From Granulicella sp. dw_53 (lineage in GTDB: Bacteria; Acidobacteriota; Terriglobia; Terriglobales; Acidobacteriaceae): 64,000 bases of DNA. Position numbers and translations under genes: made by a program. The stretch covers positions 62,001-126,000 of the forward strand of contig NZ_JAAVUR010000013.1 in the NCBI RefSeq assembly GCF_018449545.1, read 5' to 3'. Below, in pieces: positions 16,189-26,300 of this stretch. Numbering within the stretch: position 1 is the first letter of the stretch; the number at the start of each line of letters is the position of its first letter. The notes beneath the pieces were generated by a model, which saw only the letters and a list, made by a program, of their open reading frames with translations, did no database searches and had not been told where the DNA came from.

Positions 16189-18159
16189 TTAATTCACCTC
16201 AACGATCAGGTTTCCGTAGAGATCGACGGTTGCCACGCAACCCGGAGGAAGCACGGTCGTTGAGCTGTACTCGGTAATGAGTGCTGGACCCGAGATTGTA
16301 TCTCCCGCAACCAGTAGGTCCCGGCCATACACCGTACTTTCCAGCCATGCGCCGGAGAAGTAGATGCGACGAGACTTGAGGATCGCCTGGGCTCCGTCGC
16401 CCGCTTTTGCTCGACTCACAGGAAGGTGAACGGGCTTATTCTGAACGACGAAACGTACGCGTACGTTGACGACTTCGACCTCCGCGTCGCGGTTCGCGTA
16501 TCCATATCGCTTTTCGTGTGTGTCGTGAAAATCGCTAAATATGGTTGGCGTCTCGGCGATGTTCAACTCGTATCCCTGACCCGCATAGCGAAGGTCGGCG
16601 GAACGAAGAGTCTTGCCTTCTAATCCCTCTTCCAGGAGATCCTTTTTGCCACGCTCTTCGAGTTCGAGGAAGAAGGTTTGAAGTTCCTCGCGAGTCGCCT
16701 GCGATAGCATCACGGTTCGCGAGTAATCCCGCACCGTGTCGGCCATAAGGATGCCCAGTGCAGACAGCGCGCCTGGCATACGAGGAACGAGAACACGTCT
16801 GATCCTCAATGACTTCGCCATGAAACAGGCGTGCAGCGGACCCGCGCCTCCGAAGCTGACGAGGGTAAACTCGCGTGGATCGTAACCGCGCTCGATCGAG
16901 ATGACACGCACCGCCTTCTCCATGGCCGCCTCTGCCAGCAAAAGAATTCCGGAGGCAAACTGCTCAACCGTAGTCAGTCTTTCTTTGGCCTGATCCATCA
17001 GCTCGCGGGTGCGATCTGCCTCTAGCCTTACACCGCCGCCCAGGAAGAGCTCAGGATCGAGACGCCCTAGAACGAGATTGGCATCGGTCACGGTTGGCTT
17101 CAAGCCGCGTCCGTAGCAGATGGGGCCGGGGATGGATCCGGCTGACTCCGGCCCGACGTGGAGAATGCCGCCCTGGTCGAAACGTGCGAGCGAGCCACCG
17201 CCCGCGCCGACAGTATGAATGTCGAGCATGGGGACGCTGACGGGCATCTCAGAGACGACGGCCTCGCTGGTAGTACGGGGACCTCCCTCAGAGGCGTCCA
17301 TGAGCGAAACATCGGTGGAGGTGCCGCCCATATCGAAGCCAATAATCTTGTCGAAGCCCGCCATCCGGCCGAGTTGATATGCGCCGATAACACCGCCGGC
17401 GGGTCCGGACAAGACGGTTCGAACCGGCTCCCTCGCTGCAAGACGTGCTGACACGATTCCACCGGACGATTGCATGACATGGATGGAACTATCGGGAAAC
17501 CCCTCGGTCAAAGCACCTTCCAACCGCCGCAGATACGTACCGACCTTGGGAGCGAGGTAAGCATTTGTAACAACGGTCGAACCACGTTCGAATTCGCGGA
17601 ACTCCGGCAGGATCTGATGGGAGATGGAGATGGGCAATTCAAGAGGCGCGAGCGCTTCAGCGATGAGGAGTTCATTTTGCGGATTCGCAAAGGAAAACAA
17701 AAGCGAGATGGCGATCGATTCTGCGCCGCTTCGGCGAATCGCTGCGGCTAACTCAGTAAGTGCCTGTAGTGACGGGCTTGTCAGAATCTCCCCGGCCGGG
17801 CTGGTACGCTCCTGTATGCCGAAGCGCAACTCCGGCGGAATGACACACGGAAGCGGCGAGCGGAACCAATCGTAGAGGCTGGTGCGGGCCTGACGTCCAA
17901 TTGCGATAGTGTCCTCGAAGCCAGCAGTAGTTACAAAAGCGACCTTCGCGCCTTTGCGCTCAAGCATGGCGTTCGTCCCTACCGTCGTTCCGTGCCGGAC
18001 CTCGAGAGTATCGCCACCTGTAGCAATTTGTGTAACACACTGCAGGACGGCTTGCCCAGGATCCTGAGGAGTGGAAAAGAGCTTCAGCACCTGCACCTCA
18101 CCATCCTTCAGGTAGACACAGTCGGTGAAGGTGCCACCGCTATCAATTGCTATTCGCAT
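16189..18159 (-). CDS. hyuA: Hydantoinase A / 5-oxoprolinase alpha-type subunit
   Basis: A 656-residue ATP-dependent subunit of the hydantoinase A/oxoprolinase family. The N-terminal sugar-kinase-like ATPase motif IAIDSGGTFTDCVYL begins at residue 3, and FDMGGTSTDVSLMD and VSFGGAGPLHACFMA are the further family motifs of the actin-like fold. I start it at ATG 18159 because GGAG lies 10 bases upstream and the family begins there; an open frame reaching 18462 overlaps the regulator gene and is not part of the protein. It works with HyuB (next gene). Close relatives include acetone carboxylase subunits and N-methylhydantoinase, so substrate assignment is by context only. Confidence 0.9.
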   Translation of the reverse strand: MRIAIDSGGTFTDCVYLKDGEVQVLKLFSTPQDPGQAVLQCVTQIATGGDTLEVRHGTTVGTNAMLERKGAKVAFVTTAGFEDTIAIGRQARTSLYDWFRSPLPCVIPPELRFGIQERTSPAGEILTSPSLQALTELAAAIRRSGAESIAISLLFSFANPQNELLIAEALAPLELPISISHQILPEFREFERGSTVVTNAYLAPKVGTYLRRLEGALTEGFPDSSIHVMQSSGGIVSARLAAREPVRTVLSGPAGGVIGAYQLGRMAGFDKIIGFDMGGTSTDVSLMDASEGGPRTTSEAVVSEMPVSVPMLDIHTVGAGGGSLARFDQGGILHVGPESAGSIPGPICYGRGLKPTVTDANLVLGRLDPELFLGGGVRLEADRTRELMDQAKERLTTVEQFASGILLLAEAAMEKAVRVISIERGYDPREFTLVSFGGAGPLHACFMAKSLRIRRVLVPRMPGALSALGILMADTVRDYSRTVMLSQATREELQTFFLELEERGKKDLLEEGLEGKTLRSADLRYAGQGYELNIAETPTIFSDFHDTHEKRYGYANRDAEVEVVNVRVRFVVQNKPVHLPVSRAKAGDGAQAILKSRRIYFSGAWLESTVYGRDLLVAGDTISGPALITEYSSTTVLPPGCVATVDLYGNLIVEVN

Positions 18160-18208
18160 ACGACCAAGACTCCATTCGACTCGTGCAAAATCAAATCCTA
18201 CAGGCAAG

Positions 18209-18937
18209 CTAGTGGGTTGTGCGATGTCCGCCAGACGCTCGCGACGGAGTTGGAGTGGAAGTGCTGCCGGCCGGACTGGACGCGGCATCTCGAGAGTAAC
18301 CCACGCTCGGGATGGTGACGCGAGACGTGCGTTCGATCGTGCGAATAACATGCTCCGTTGCGCGGTCGCGTGCCTGATCGGGTCGGCGTGCCTTGATAGC
18401 ACGGACGATAGCGTGATGTTCGTCCACGAGCTCTTTGCCGTAGCTTGACATAGAGATAACAAGATAGAAATAACGAATGAGCCGTGTCTGCAGATGCGAA
18501 GTCATCTCGGCCATCAGCTCATTCCCGCTGGCGGCCGCGATCTCAACGTGCAGGTTACGATTCCATTCGAGGAAGGTTTCGTAACTCTTCTTCTGACCTG
18601 CGTGGTAGACATAGTTTGCCCAGCGCTCGATGTTGGCGATCTGTTCTTCGGTGGCACGCTCAGCGGCCATGGCAGCAGCCGCAGGATCGAGCACAAGCTG
18701 CATCTCGTTCAGGTTGCGAAACTCATCGAAGGTAAGCGGAGCGACGAAGTATCCACGAAAAGGTACGATCTGAAGAAGTGCCTCCTCCTGCAAACGGCGG
18801 CATGCCTCGCGAATAGGGGTTCGACTCGCCTTATAACGGGCGCAGAGTTCAGACTCCGAGAGAGAGGCGCCTGGCTTGAGCTCGCAGCTAATGATGTCGT
18901 TTCTCAGCGCCACATAGATACGGAGCGATTCCGTCAT
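18209..18937 (-). CDS. GntR-family regulator, FCD subfamily (FadR-like)
   Basis: A 242-residue DNA-binding regulator. The N-terminal winged helix spans about residues 5-70 (LSESELCARYKASRTPIREACRRL) and the C-terminal FCD helical domain follows, with metal-site histidines expected in HVEIAAASGNELM and EHHAIVRAI. FCD regulators usually bind an organic-acid or amino-acid-like ligand and repress adjacent catabolic genes. ATG 18937 is preferred over 18943 because GAGG is then 9 bases away. The gene leads the hyuA-hyuB operon and faces the TonB receptor operon. The palindrome CTGTATACAG at 18961 lies 23 bases upstream and is the likely operator for both directions. Confidence 0.9.
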   Translation of the reverse strand: MTESLRIYVALRNDIISCELKPGASLSESELCARYKASRTPIREACRRLQEEALLQIVPFRGYFVAPLTFDEFRNLNEMQLVLDPAAAAMAAERATEEQIANIERWANYVYHAGQKKSYETFLEWNRNLHVEIAAASGNELMAEMTSHLQTRLIRYFYLVISMSSYGKELVDEHHAIVRAIKARRPDQARDRATEHVIRTIERTSRVTIPSVGYSRDAASSPAGSTSTPTPSRASGGHRTTH

Positions 18938-18960
18938 ACCCATCCACCTCTACATACGAT

Positions 18961-18970
18961 CTGTATACAG
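18961..18970. promoter_or_regulatory. Candidate operator of the FCD regulator, CTGTATACAG
   Basis: A perfect 10-bp palindrome in the divergent region between the GntR(FCD) regulator and the TonB receptor gene. Its TGTATACA core is typical of operators bound by FCD-type GntR proteins. It is 23 bases from the regulator start and about 95 bases from the plus-strand -35 box, so autoregulation is more direct than control of the receptor. Confidence 0.5.
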
Positions 18971-19064
18971 GACTCGTTCTCGCGACAATAGGAGCCTCAG
19001 AGAAAGCTCCGATTTCTTCATTCATCTCAATATAATCCAATTTCACCGCCTGATTAGAAATATG

Positions 19065-19093
19065 TTGACACATAGTATGCACGACGGTATAAG
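19065..19093 (+). promoter_or_regulatory. Sigma-70-type promoter of the TonB receptor operon
   Basis: TTGACA (19065-19070), a 17-base spacer and TATAAG (19088-19093). The match is perfect at -35 and five of six at -10. Transcription would start near 19100, leaving a leader of about 60 bases before ATG 19162. Confidence 0.65.
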
Positions 19094-19161
19094 CAAGAAA
19101 CACCGTTGTGAAAATTACATAAATATGGCGCCCCGTGAAGCGGCAGCGCCAGGAGGATGCA

Positions 19162-21981
19162 ATGCGTCTATCCCTTGGAAACAGGTTTTGGTTTGTCCTT
19201 GTCCTGATCTTCTCCGCCGCTTCATTCGCCTCGGCGCAAAATACGTTTGGAGATATCTCGGGGAGTGTGTCCGATCCCTCCGGAAGCCCGATTCCTGGCG
19301 CGCAGGTCACATTGACGAATACCGATACGGGTGTCACGAACACCGTGACGACGAAAGACGGGACGTATCGCTTTCTGGCGCTCCTTCCCGCTCACTATCA
19401 AATCACGGCGTCGGCAAACGGATTTGCCTCGAAGACCGTCACTAAGCTTACGCTTGAACTTGACGGTCATCTTCAGCAGGAGATCGGCCTACCGGTCGGC
19501 GCAGCAAGCACGAGCGTTACAGTGGACGGCTACTCTCCACAAGTGAACGTCGAGTCCAACACGGTCGGTGGCGTGGTGACCCAGGACGAGATCGACAAAC
19601 TCCCCGTCAATACACGCCAGTATCTGAATCTTGCGTTGCTCGTACCGGGTACAAGCCAGGATGGTTCCCGATCGTTCTATAACAATGTTCAGATTGCCGG
19701 AGGCTCCGGCTACTATACGAACGGCTTTGTCGTGGACGGCGTCTCGAACATCTTCGCTGAGATGGGAGAGCCACGGCAGAACTTTCCCCAAGGCGGTGTA
19801 CAGGAGTTCAAGGTAAACATTACCCAATATCCAGCGGAGTTTGGGCTCTCCATGGGCGGACTGATCTCGGTTGTGACCAAGAGCGGCACAAACGGCTTTC
19901 ATGGCGAAGCGTTTGAACTCTTCCGTAATAAGTTCATGAACCGCCCTACTCCATTCCAGACGACCAACCCCGACTTCAATCGCAATCAGTTCGGCGGCGA
20001 CATTGGTGGTCCCATCCTCAAAGACAGGATGCACTTTTACGCGGCATTCGAGCGGACCCAAACAACCGAGACATACACGATCGCAACTGGTTCGCCCCTG
20101 TATGCGAGCAATGATGGCATCTTCGACAAGCCCAGCCACGATCAGATGCTCACAGGTCGAATCGATCATCAACTCAGCGATAAGCAGGCGTTGTTCGTAC
20201 GCTATGCGCAGGAGTGGAATCTCCTCTCCTACCAGGGCTGTGGCGGTCGGACGGTGCGAAATTGCTACAACGGCCAGATCCCACGGCAGTCCATCGTCGC
20301 AGGCCATACGTGGACGCTCTCTCCTTCCCTCCTTAATGACTTGCGATTTCAGTATGCGTATGCGTCGTATCAGCTTGGACCGCCGAACGCCCCCATTCCT
20401 AGCGATCCCACAAATTACTCGCAGACTGTCCTGAACAATCTGCAGACGGCTTACGTCTTTCCAAGCTTTAGCTACGGATTCGGCTACGCCGATACTGGTG
20501 TTGAGCGCCGCTTCCAGGTACTCGACAGCGTATCTTACGCGCGGGGCAAGCATAATCTGCGCGCCGGGTTCGATGTGAGCTATATACCGTTCACCGATGG
20601 CGCGGCGAGCAACTACAACGGCTCCTGGACCTTCGGCACAGACCAAGCCTTCAATCCCAAAGATGCAGCCAGCATTGCCGCTCTGAAGAATCCTACGTCT
20701 TACACGCAGACCATTCCCTTTCTATCCACAAAGATCCCGACGACACCGCTCGGTATCTACGGTGAGGATGAGTGGAAGGTAGCGTCACGCCTCACGCTCA
20801 ATCTTGGCCTACGTTGGGAGCGGCAGTTCGGTTCGTTCAACGAGCGTGAAAACTTGACCCCTGCACAGGCAGCGATTCCCTTCATGAACAATCCGAAGAC
20901 TCGTGGAGACAGCAATAACTTCGCGCCGCGCCTGGGTCTCGTCTGGAACCCTTCGGGCAAGGGGCGAGATGTAATTCGCGCTGGATATGGCATCTACTAC
21001 AACAACATCCAGACCCTGCAAAACTTCTCCGAGCCACGCAACCTACTGAGCTGCTCCATCAGCATCGCCAACCCAAGCTATCCCGATCCATTCGCGGGAA
21101 AGACAGCAGCGCAGTTCTGTAGCGCGAACAAGCCTACCGTCTCCTTTATGGCGCAGAACTTCCAGAATCCCTACGCACAACAATACTCAGTGGGATATTC
21201 GCGCCAGATCAGCAATAACCTTTCACTAAGTGTCGATGGACTCTACAGCTATAGCCTCCACGACTACCGAACGGTTGATCTCAACTACAGCACCGCGACG
21301 CCTCGTCCGGTTGCGGGCTGGAATATCATCAATCTTCGCGCTCCCATCGGAGCGGCGAAGTACAAGGCACTTTTTGTCAGTCTGGATAAGCGTATGGCGC
21401 ACCGGTATATGTATACCGTCGCGTACACACTATCCTCAACGCGAGATAACAATCCCCAGGCAACCGTTACGAATCCGCTCAACCCTGGCCTTGATTGGGG
21501 GCCTGGCAGCAACGATCGGCATCACTCTCTTGTTACAAGTGGCGCGGTGCAACTTCCTTTCGGGTTGGTGGCCAGCGGCATCCTAACCGTGCGCTCTGCA
21601 CAACCTCTCAGCGCTTATAGCGGCTTGGTCAATTTGGACTCGACCAGCCAGTATGTAGCCGGAACCACGCGCAATCAGGTCAATCGCAACGTCTCCTTTA
21701 CCGCGATCAATGCGTACCGGGCCACGCGAGGCCTCGCCGCGATCGATGCATCGACAGTTCAGAACAGCAACTACCAGTCCTTCGATTTCAGGCTTCTGGA
21801 GTCGATAAGGCTGAATGAGCGTAAGCGTCTCGAACTTTATGGACAGGGGTTCAATCTCTTCGGCCATGTCAACTACACAAACTCCACGATCACCACGACA
21901 GTTACATCGGCGACCTTCGGCCAGGCATCCGCGGCAGGCAACATGCAACAAGGCGAGCTAGGTGCCCGCTTCATCTTCTAA
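19162..21981 (+). CDS. TonB-dependent receptor, Oar-like, with carboxypeptidase-regulatory domain
   Basis: A 939-residue outer-membrane receptor. It has a signal peptide (VLVLIFSAASFASAQ), a carboxypeptidase-regulatory-like beta domain at about 28-110 (GSVSDPSGSPIPGAQVTLTN), a plug at about 115-230 (VNTRQYLNLALLVPGTSQDG, FKVNITQYPAEFGLSMGG) and a long beta barrel ending in the C-terminal aromatic residue of GELGARFIF. Such receptors import large or scarce substrates with energy from TonB. ATG 19162 has AGGAGG 5 bases upstream, which decides the start over an upstream in-frame GTG. It opens the operon receptor-DUF2891-M14 peptidase-MFS, which suggests a peptide-like cargo. Confidence 0.9.
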   Translation: MRLSLGNRFWFVLVLIFSAASFASAQNTFGDISGSVSDPSGSPIPGAQVTLTNTDTGVTNTVTTKDGTYRFLALLPAHYQITASANGFASKTVTKLTLELDGHLQQEIGLPVGAASTSVTVDGYSPQVNVESNTVGGVVTQDEIDKLPVNTRQYLNLALLVPGTSQDGSRSFYNNVQIAGGSGYYTNGFVVDGVSNIFAEMGEPRQNFPQGGVQEFKVNITQYPAEFGLSMGGLISVVTKSGTNGFHGEAFELFRNKFMNRPTPFQTTNPDFNRNQFGGDIGGPILKDRMHFYAAFERTQTTETYTIATGSPLYASNDGIFDKPSHDQMLTGRIDHQLSDKQALFVRYAQEWNLLSYQGCGGRTVRNCYNGQIPRQSIVAGHTWTLSPSLLNDLRFQYAYASYQLGPPNAPIPSDPTNYSQTVLNNLQTAYVFPSFSYGFGYADTGVERRFQVLDSVSYARGKHNLRAGFDVSYIPFTDGAASNYNGSWTFGTDQAFNPKDAASIAALKNPTSYTQTIPFLSTKIPTTPLGIYGEDEWKVASRLTLNLGLRWERQFGSFNERENLTPAQAAIPFMNNPKTRGDSNNFAPRLGLVWNPSGKGRDVIRAGYGIYYNNIQTLQNFSEPRNLLSCSISIANPSYPDPFAGKTAAQFCSANKPTVSFMAQNFQNPYAQQYSVGYSRQISNNLSLSVDGLYSYSLHDYRTVDLNYSTATPRPVAGWNIINLRAPIGAAKYKALFVSLDKRMAHRYMYTVAYTLSSTRDNNPQATVTNPLNPGLDWGPGSNDRHHSLVTSGAVQLPFGLVASGILTVRSAQPLSAYSGLVNLDSTSQYVAGTTRNQVNRNVSFTAINAYRATRGLAAIDASTVQNSNYQSFDFRLLESIRLNERKRLELYGQGFNLFGHVNYTNSTITTTVTSATFGQASAAGNMQQGELGARFIF

Positions 21982-22044
21982 TTCCCTTCTACTATTTGTA
22001 CAACGGGATGCAATCGATCCGACGATCAAAGCAGAAAGATTGAG

Positions 22045-23310
22045 ATGACCCTACAACTGCCGAAGATCGGTGTAGCCTGCATAACGACTCTGTGTCTCCT
22101 GCCATGGGGCTCGACGTTGTCTGCGCAAGTCCACACCGATCTTTCGAACCGCATGGCCGCCTATGGCCGCACTCTTCCCCACGCAACCGTCCCAAAGTTT
22201 GGGCCCGAAGAAGCTGTCGCTCTTGCAGCTTGGCCCCTCTCCTGCATCGACCATCCCCAGGCTGCCCCAGAGGGTGCGCAATACCTCTGGCTCTACGGAT
22301 CGCGTCCTCAGCTCCCTGCCGACTACGACAAGACACGAGCCTTCTACGGATGTTACGACTGGCATTCAGCAGTTAACTCGATGTGGATGATGGTGGCGCT
22401 CTCTAAGGACTATCCCAACCTTGCGTTGGCTTCACTTATGCGTGAAAAGCTGATCGAGCATCTCGATCAAAAGAATATCGCGGGAGAACTCGAATTCTTC
22501 AAACAGGCCAAGGCCTTCGAAAAACCTTACGGATATGCCTGGCTGTTAAAGCTCGATGCCGAACTGAAGACCTGGAACGATCCCGATGCAGCGAAGATCG
22601 CAACGAATCTAGAACCGCTTGTTCAAATGTTCTCGGGCAAGTTGATCGAGTACTTTGACCATCTTCCTTACGCCTCGCGGGCTGGCGTCCATCCGAACAC
22701 TGCGCTCTCAATGACGCTGGTGTTGGATTATGTAGATACCGTGCCGGACCAGAAACTCAACGACGCCGTGCTCCGCAACGCGAAGCGATTGTTCATGGCG
22801 GATCGTCAATGCCCAACGGCATTCGAGCCAGGCGGTACGGAGTTTCTCTCTCCATGTCTCGCCGAAGCACAATTGATGATCCGCATTCTTCCTGCGGCCA
22901 AATATTCCGCGTGGATCGATACGTTTCTTCCTCAGTTTGATTCGCCTGAGTTCCAGACACTAGCCAAGGCCGTTGATGTCTCGTCGATCACTTCGAAGGA
23001 AGAGTTCGCGGGCAAATCGCACCTGATTGGACTCGCCTTCCAACGCGCCATGGCGATGTCGAAGATCGCCGATGCGCTTCCGCCTGCTGATCCGCGCGTT
23101 CCAGTGCTCCACCAGTTGGCCGCCCTCAACGCCAGCCATGGCTTTGGAGCGCTGTTCGAGGCTGGCTATCTCGGCTCGCATTGGCTCGGCACCTATGCCG
23201 TCCTATATCTGAGGGCTGCGCGGCACGCGGGGCCACAGCCTGCCGGTCCTGCGAAAGCCCTTCCGCCCTCCACTCATGCAAAACCCGCGAATGAGGATCC
23301 GACTCAATGA
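22045..23310 (+). CDS. DUF2891 family protein, exported
   Basis: A 421-residue protein with a signal peptide (ITTLCLLPWGSTLSAQ) and a DUF2891 domain. The family hallmark is FYGCYDWHSAVNSMWMMVAL at about residues 110-129. The fold is probably an alpha/alpha barrel like those of many glycan-processing enzymes, but the biochemical role of DUF2891 is not established. It lies 63 bases after the TonB receptor and overlaps the following M14 peptidase gene by the four bases ATGA, so it is part of that operon and presumably acts on the same substrate in the periplasm. The last 30 residues are Pro/Ala-rich. Confidence 0.85.
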   Translation: MTLQLPKIGVACITTLCLLPWGSTLSAQVHTDLSNRMAAYGRTLPHATVPKFGPEEAVALAAWPLSCIDHPQAAPEGAQYLWLYGSRPQLPADYDKTRAFYGCYDWHSAVNSMWMMVALSKDYPNLALASLMREKLIEHLDQKNIAGELEFFKQAKAFEKPYGYAWLLKLDAELKTWNDPDAAKIATNLEPLVQMFSGKLIEYFDHLPYASRAGVHPNTALSMTLVLDYVDTVPDQKLNDAVLRNAKRLFMADRQCPTAFEPGGTEFLSPCLAEAQLMIRILPAAKYSAWIDTFLPQFDSPEFQTLAKAVDVSSITSKEEFAGKSHLIGLAFQRAMAMSKIADALPPADPRVPVLHQLAALNASHGFGALFEAGYLGSHWLGTYAVLYLRAARHAGPQPAGPAKALPPSTHAKPANEDPTQ

Positions 23311-26300
23311 AGAGATACACTCTCGCCGCTACAGTCCTACTCGTTGCTTCGTTTGCCACCGCAAACGTCCGACCTCAATCTGGGGGAACGCCTCCCGGAA
23401 CTACGGAGAAAGAGAGCTTCCTGGAGAATCCATTTCATCTCGGGACTTTTCTTCAGGACACCAATGGAGACAACATTCCGGATGCTGTGTGTGGGCACAT
23501 AATCGTTCCTACGACGCCTTCAGCCGCGGAGAATGCGGCAGCAGCAAACTTGGCGGCACGGGTTGGATACGAAAGCTCCGCGCTCACACTACCGATCGTC
23601 GTGCAGGGTGCGGTTAAACCCATTCCTGGCTGCCCAGCAACCGCGAAAAACATCTGGATCGGCCTGGGCTCGCTCTCCCTCGAAGCCGTCGTCTCAGTGA
23701 AACGAATCTCTGGGTCCTTGGGGTTAGGTGAAGGTGCGGTGGTCGCGGTGGATGGCGGCATTGCATTGATTGCACCAGATCCTGTCGGTCTTCTTGCTGC
23801 TGCAGATGCCTATGCGGCACGGGCTCCCTATCTTTGGGCTATCCCCGGAGACAAGATACTGACGCTCGCAAAGAACGCCAATGATGCCTTCACCAAGGCA
23901 AAACAAAGCTTGTCGGTGGAGCTTACGGCGCTAGTCTTCGCACAGGGGGCGTCGGGACCACGTCGCGCTGTGCTGCGACTTCAAGGCAACGCGGATGCGA
24001 TCGCAGTGCGAAAACTGCTCCGTCCCGAAGAAGGAACGCCAGTATCGTTCTCGTCGGCCCGGGAGGTCGAGATCATGATCGGCGATACCCCGCTTACTCT
24101 GGCCAGCAGCAATATAACTGCACGACCTGCAGCGCTTCCGGCCATGCCCGATACATCTGGTGGCGAGACCCGATCGCTGGATCTTGCACGTCTGTACACC
24201 ATCAAAGGGCTGTTGACAGGAAGCGCCAAGAAGCCGATCCCCTCCGGTACCGCCGCGAAGCTCTATGTGCCGGCCGGCATACAAGGCGTAGCTATGGCCA
24301 ACCTGGCCGCTCGCATCGGACTTGAGACCGTCGGGATCACGCTGCCGATCGCCTTCCCGGACGCGGGCCTCGCCGCCTCGCAGATCCAGGGCGCTTCGAT
24401 TGTTGTGGATGGTTCTCCCGCGGCGGATCACTTGAAAGATATTCTCTCCGCCACAGGCAATACGGACTTAGATAAGCTATCCCCCGGATCCTATAAGACC
24501 TCCACTAAGTTGACTGCACTTCCCTCATCCGAGGGTGAGTTGCGCGTGGTGGAACATGGCTTTGGCAAGGCCGATGCGATCTTTGTTCGCGGCGATGAGG
24601 CGGGAGCCTCAGCCGCACTTAGCTATGCCTCTGAGCATCTTCCATACTTGTGGGAGGCGAACAAGCGCTTCGCATCCACAGAAGAGATTCGTGACGACCT
24701 GCGCCACCTCTTTGGGCTAAAGTCAGACATCGGTCAGGCGACGGCCGCACTCTATCATCTTGACCAATGGAGTCGACAACTCGCCAAGCAGCATCCAGGG
24801 AAGCTTGCCAGTGTCCATGCCGAGATCGATGTCGATCAGTCGGACCCCGCTCTCCAGGGCTTCGCGAAGAAGCTACTTGCGACGAACTTACACGCCGACA
24901 AAATCGATGTCATTACCGGAAATCTCCACGCCGGAATCAAGTGCTGTGCCGGCGAGGTTCCCCAGCATCTCCAGTCGGACATCATCCCTTTCAAGCCGGC
25001 GGCGCCGACCTTCGCCGAGGATCTTACCCTGGAGTGGGAGGGTAAACGATTGCTTGCTGCCGCGACAAAAGCGATGCAGCAACTTCCTTCCGGTGCTCAC
25101 CTCAAGCTCGAAGCCGGCGTGAGCGAAGGACCCGAACAACGCATCAAGCTTACGGCACAGCTTAGAACGATGCTTGCGAGCGCCGGAGCGAAGGACGCTG
25201 AGGTCGAAGTTTTCTGCGCATACAAACAAGGCTATAGCTGGTTGATGGATAGTATTGCACCTGCTCTTACAGGCAAGTCTGTCGCAAAGGTAACGATCGA
25301 GTTTGCTCCCTATATGGATCCCAATCGAAGATCTACCATGCGTTCGGAAGAGCGTTGGGTGCAGGAGCTCTATCCCGTTGACGCCATGCTCGCGACAAAG
25401 CTGAAGTTGCCTTTGGCCAGCGTGACTCTCGCCAAGATGCCATCCGATGCAGGTCCTACATATCGCGTCCACGTATACGGTGCAGACGGCACTGAGGTCC
25501 TGACGCGTGAGTTCACCGAGCATCTCGCGCCGAAGCCCTACTCGAAGGAGTTCAGCAACTACGAGCAGGTTGGTATAGAGACGGGATGGATTAAGATCTC
25601 CGCCAACGACAAGTCCATTGCGAACGAGCGAATCGCAACCGATCTGGAAGAGTTTTGGGATCACTACCAGAACCAGACGCTGCCCAAGATCTACAACTCC
25701 GTCCTGGCGCAGAACGACGGCAAACCGAAGCTCGAGTACCAGCCCCTCTTCGATACCATCAAGATCGACTTCCACATGAGCGAGCCGGACTATCAGCTCG
25801 GACTCGACCAGGAGCGCATCTCCGCACTCGAAGGTCTACAGGAAGATCTGCTCTTCGCCACGCAGAACGGCTTTTACATCTTCGGCAACACTTTTTCGAC
25901 AGGGGCGATGGATTACATGGGCCGCATCCTCCCTGTGGCACATCTCTCAGACGAGGGTCAAGACAGCCGCGTAAGGATCGAATTTTACGCCAACGACGCG
26001 GCCCATCCCCGCGTTCAGATGACATGGAAAGAGAGTCCAAACGCGGTCGAGCAAGAGCGTCATCGCGATCTTCCAGCCATCACGACAGGCGATCCCAGGC
26101 TCGTCGCGGCACGCGTCAAGGCCGGTTCCGACACCGTCTCTTCGCTGATCTGGCAGCTTCCAGTCGCGAGCTCCGATGACAAATTTGAAGAGTGGCGAAG
26201 CCTGGTGAACGAGGAGTCGCTCGAGCACACCGTACTCTCCGCGGAACAAGCAAAGGAGCAGTTAGCATGGATTGAAAAGCTCCATACTGCTGGACTCTAT

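Noticed and set aside
18160..18462. Upstream extension of HyuA
   Set aside because: It overlaps the regulator gene on the same strand and precedes the conserved N-terminal ATPase motif.
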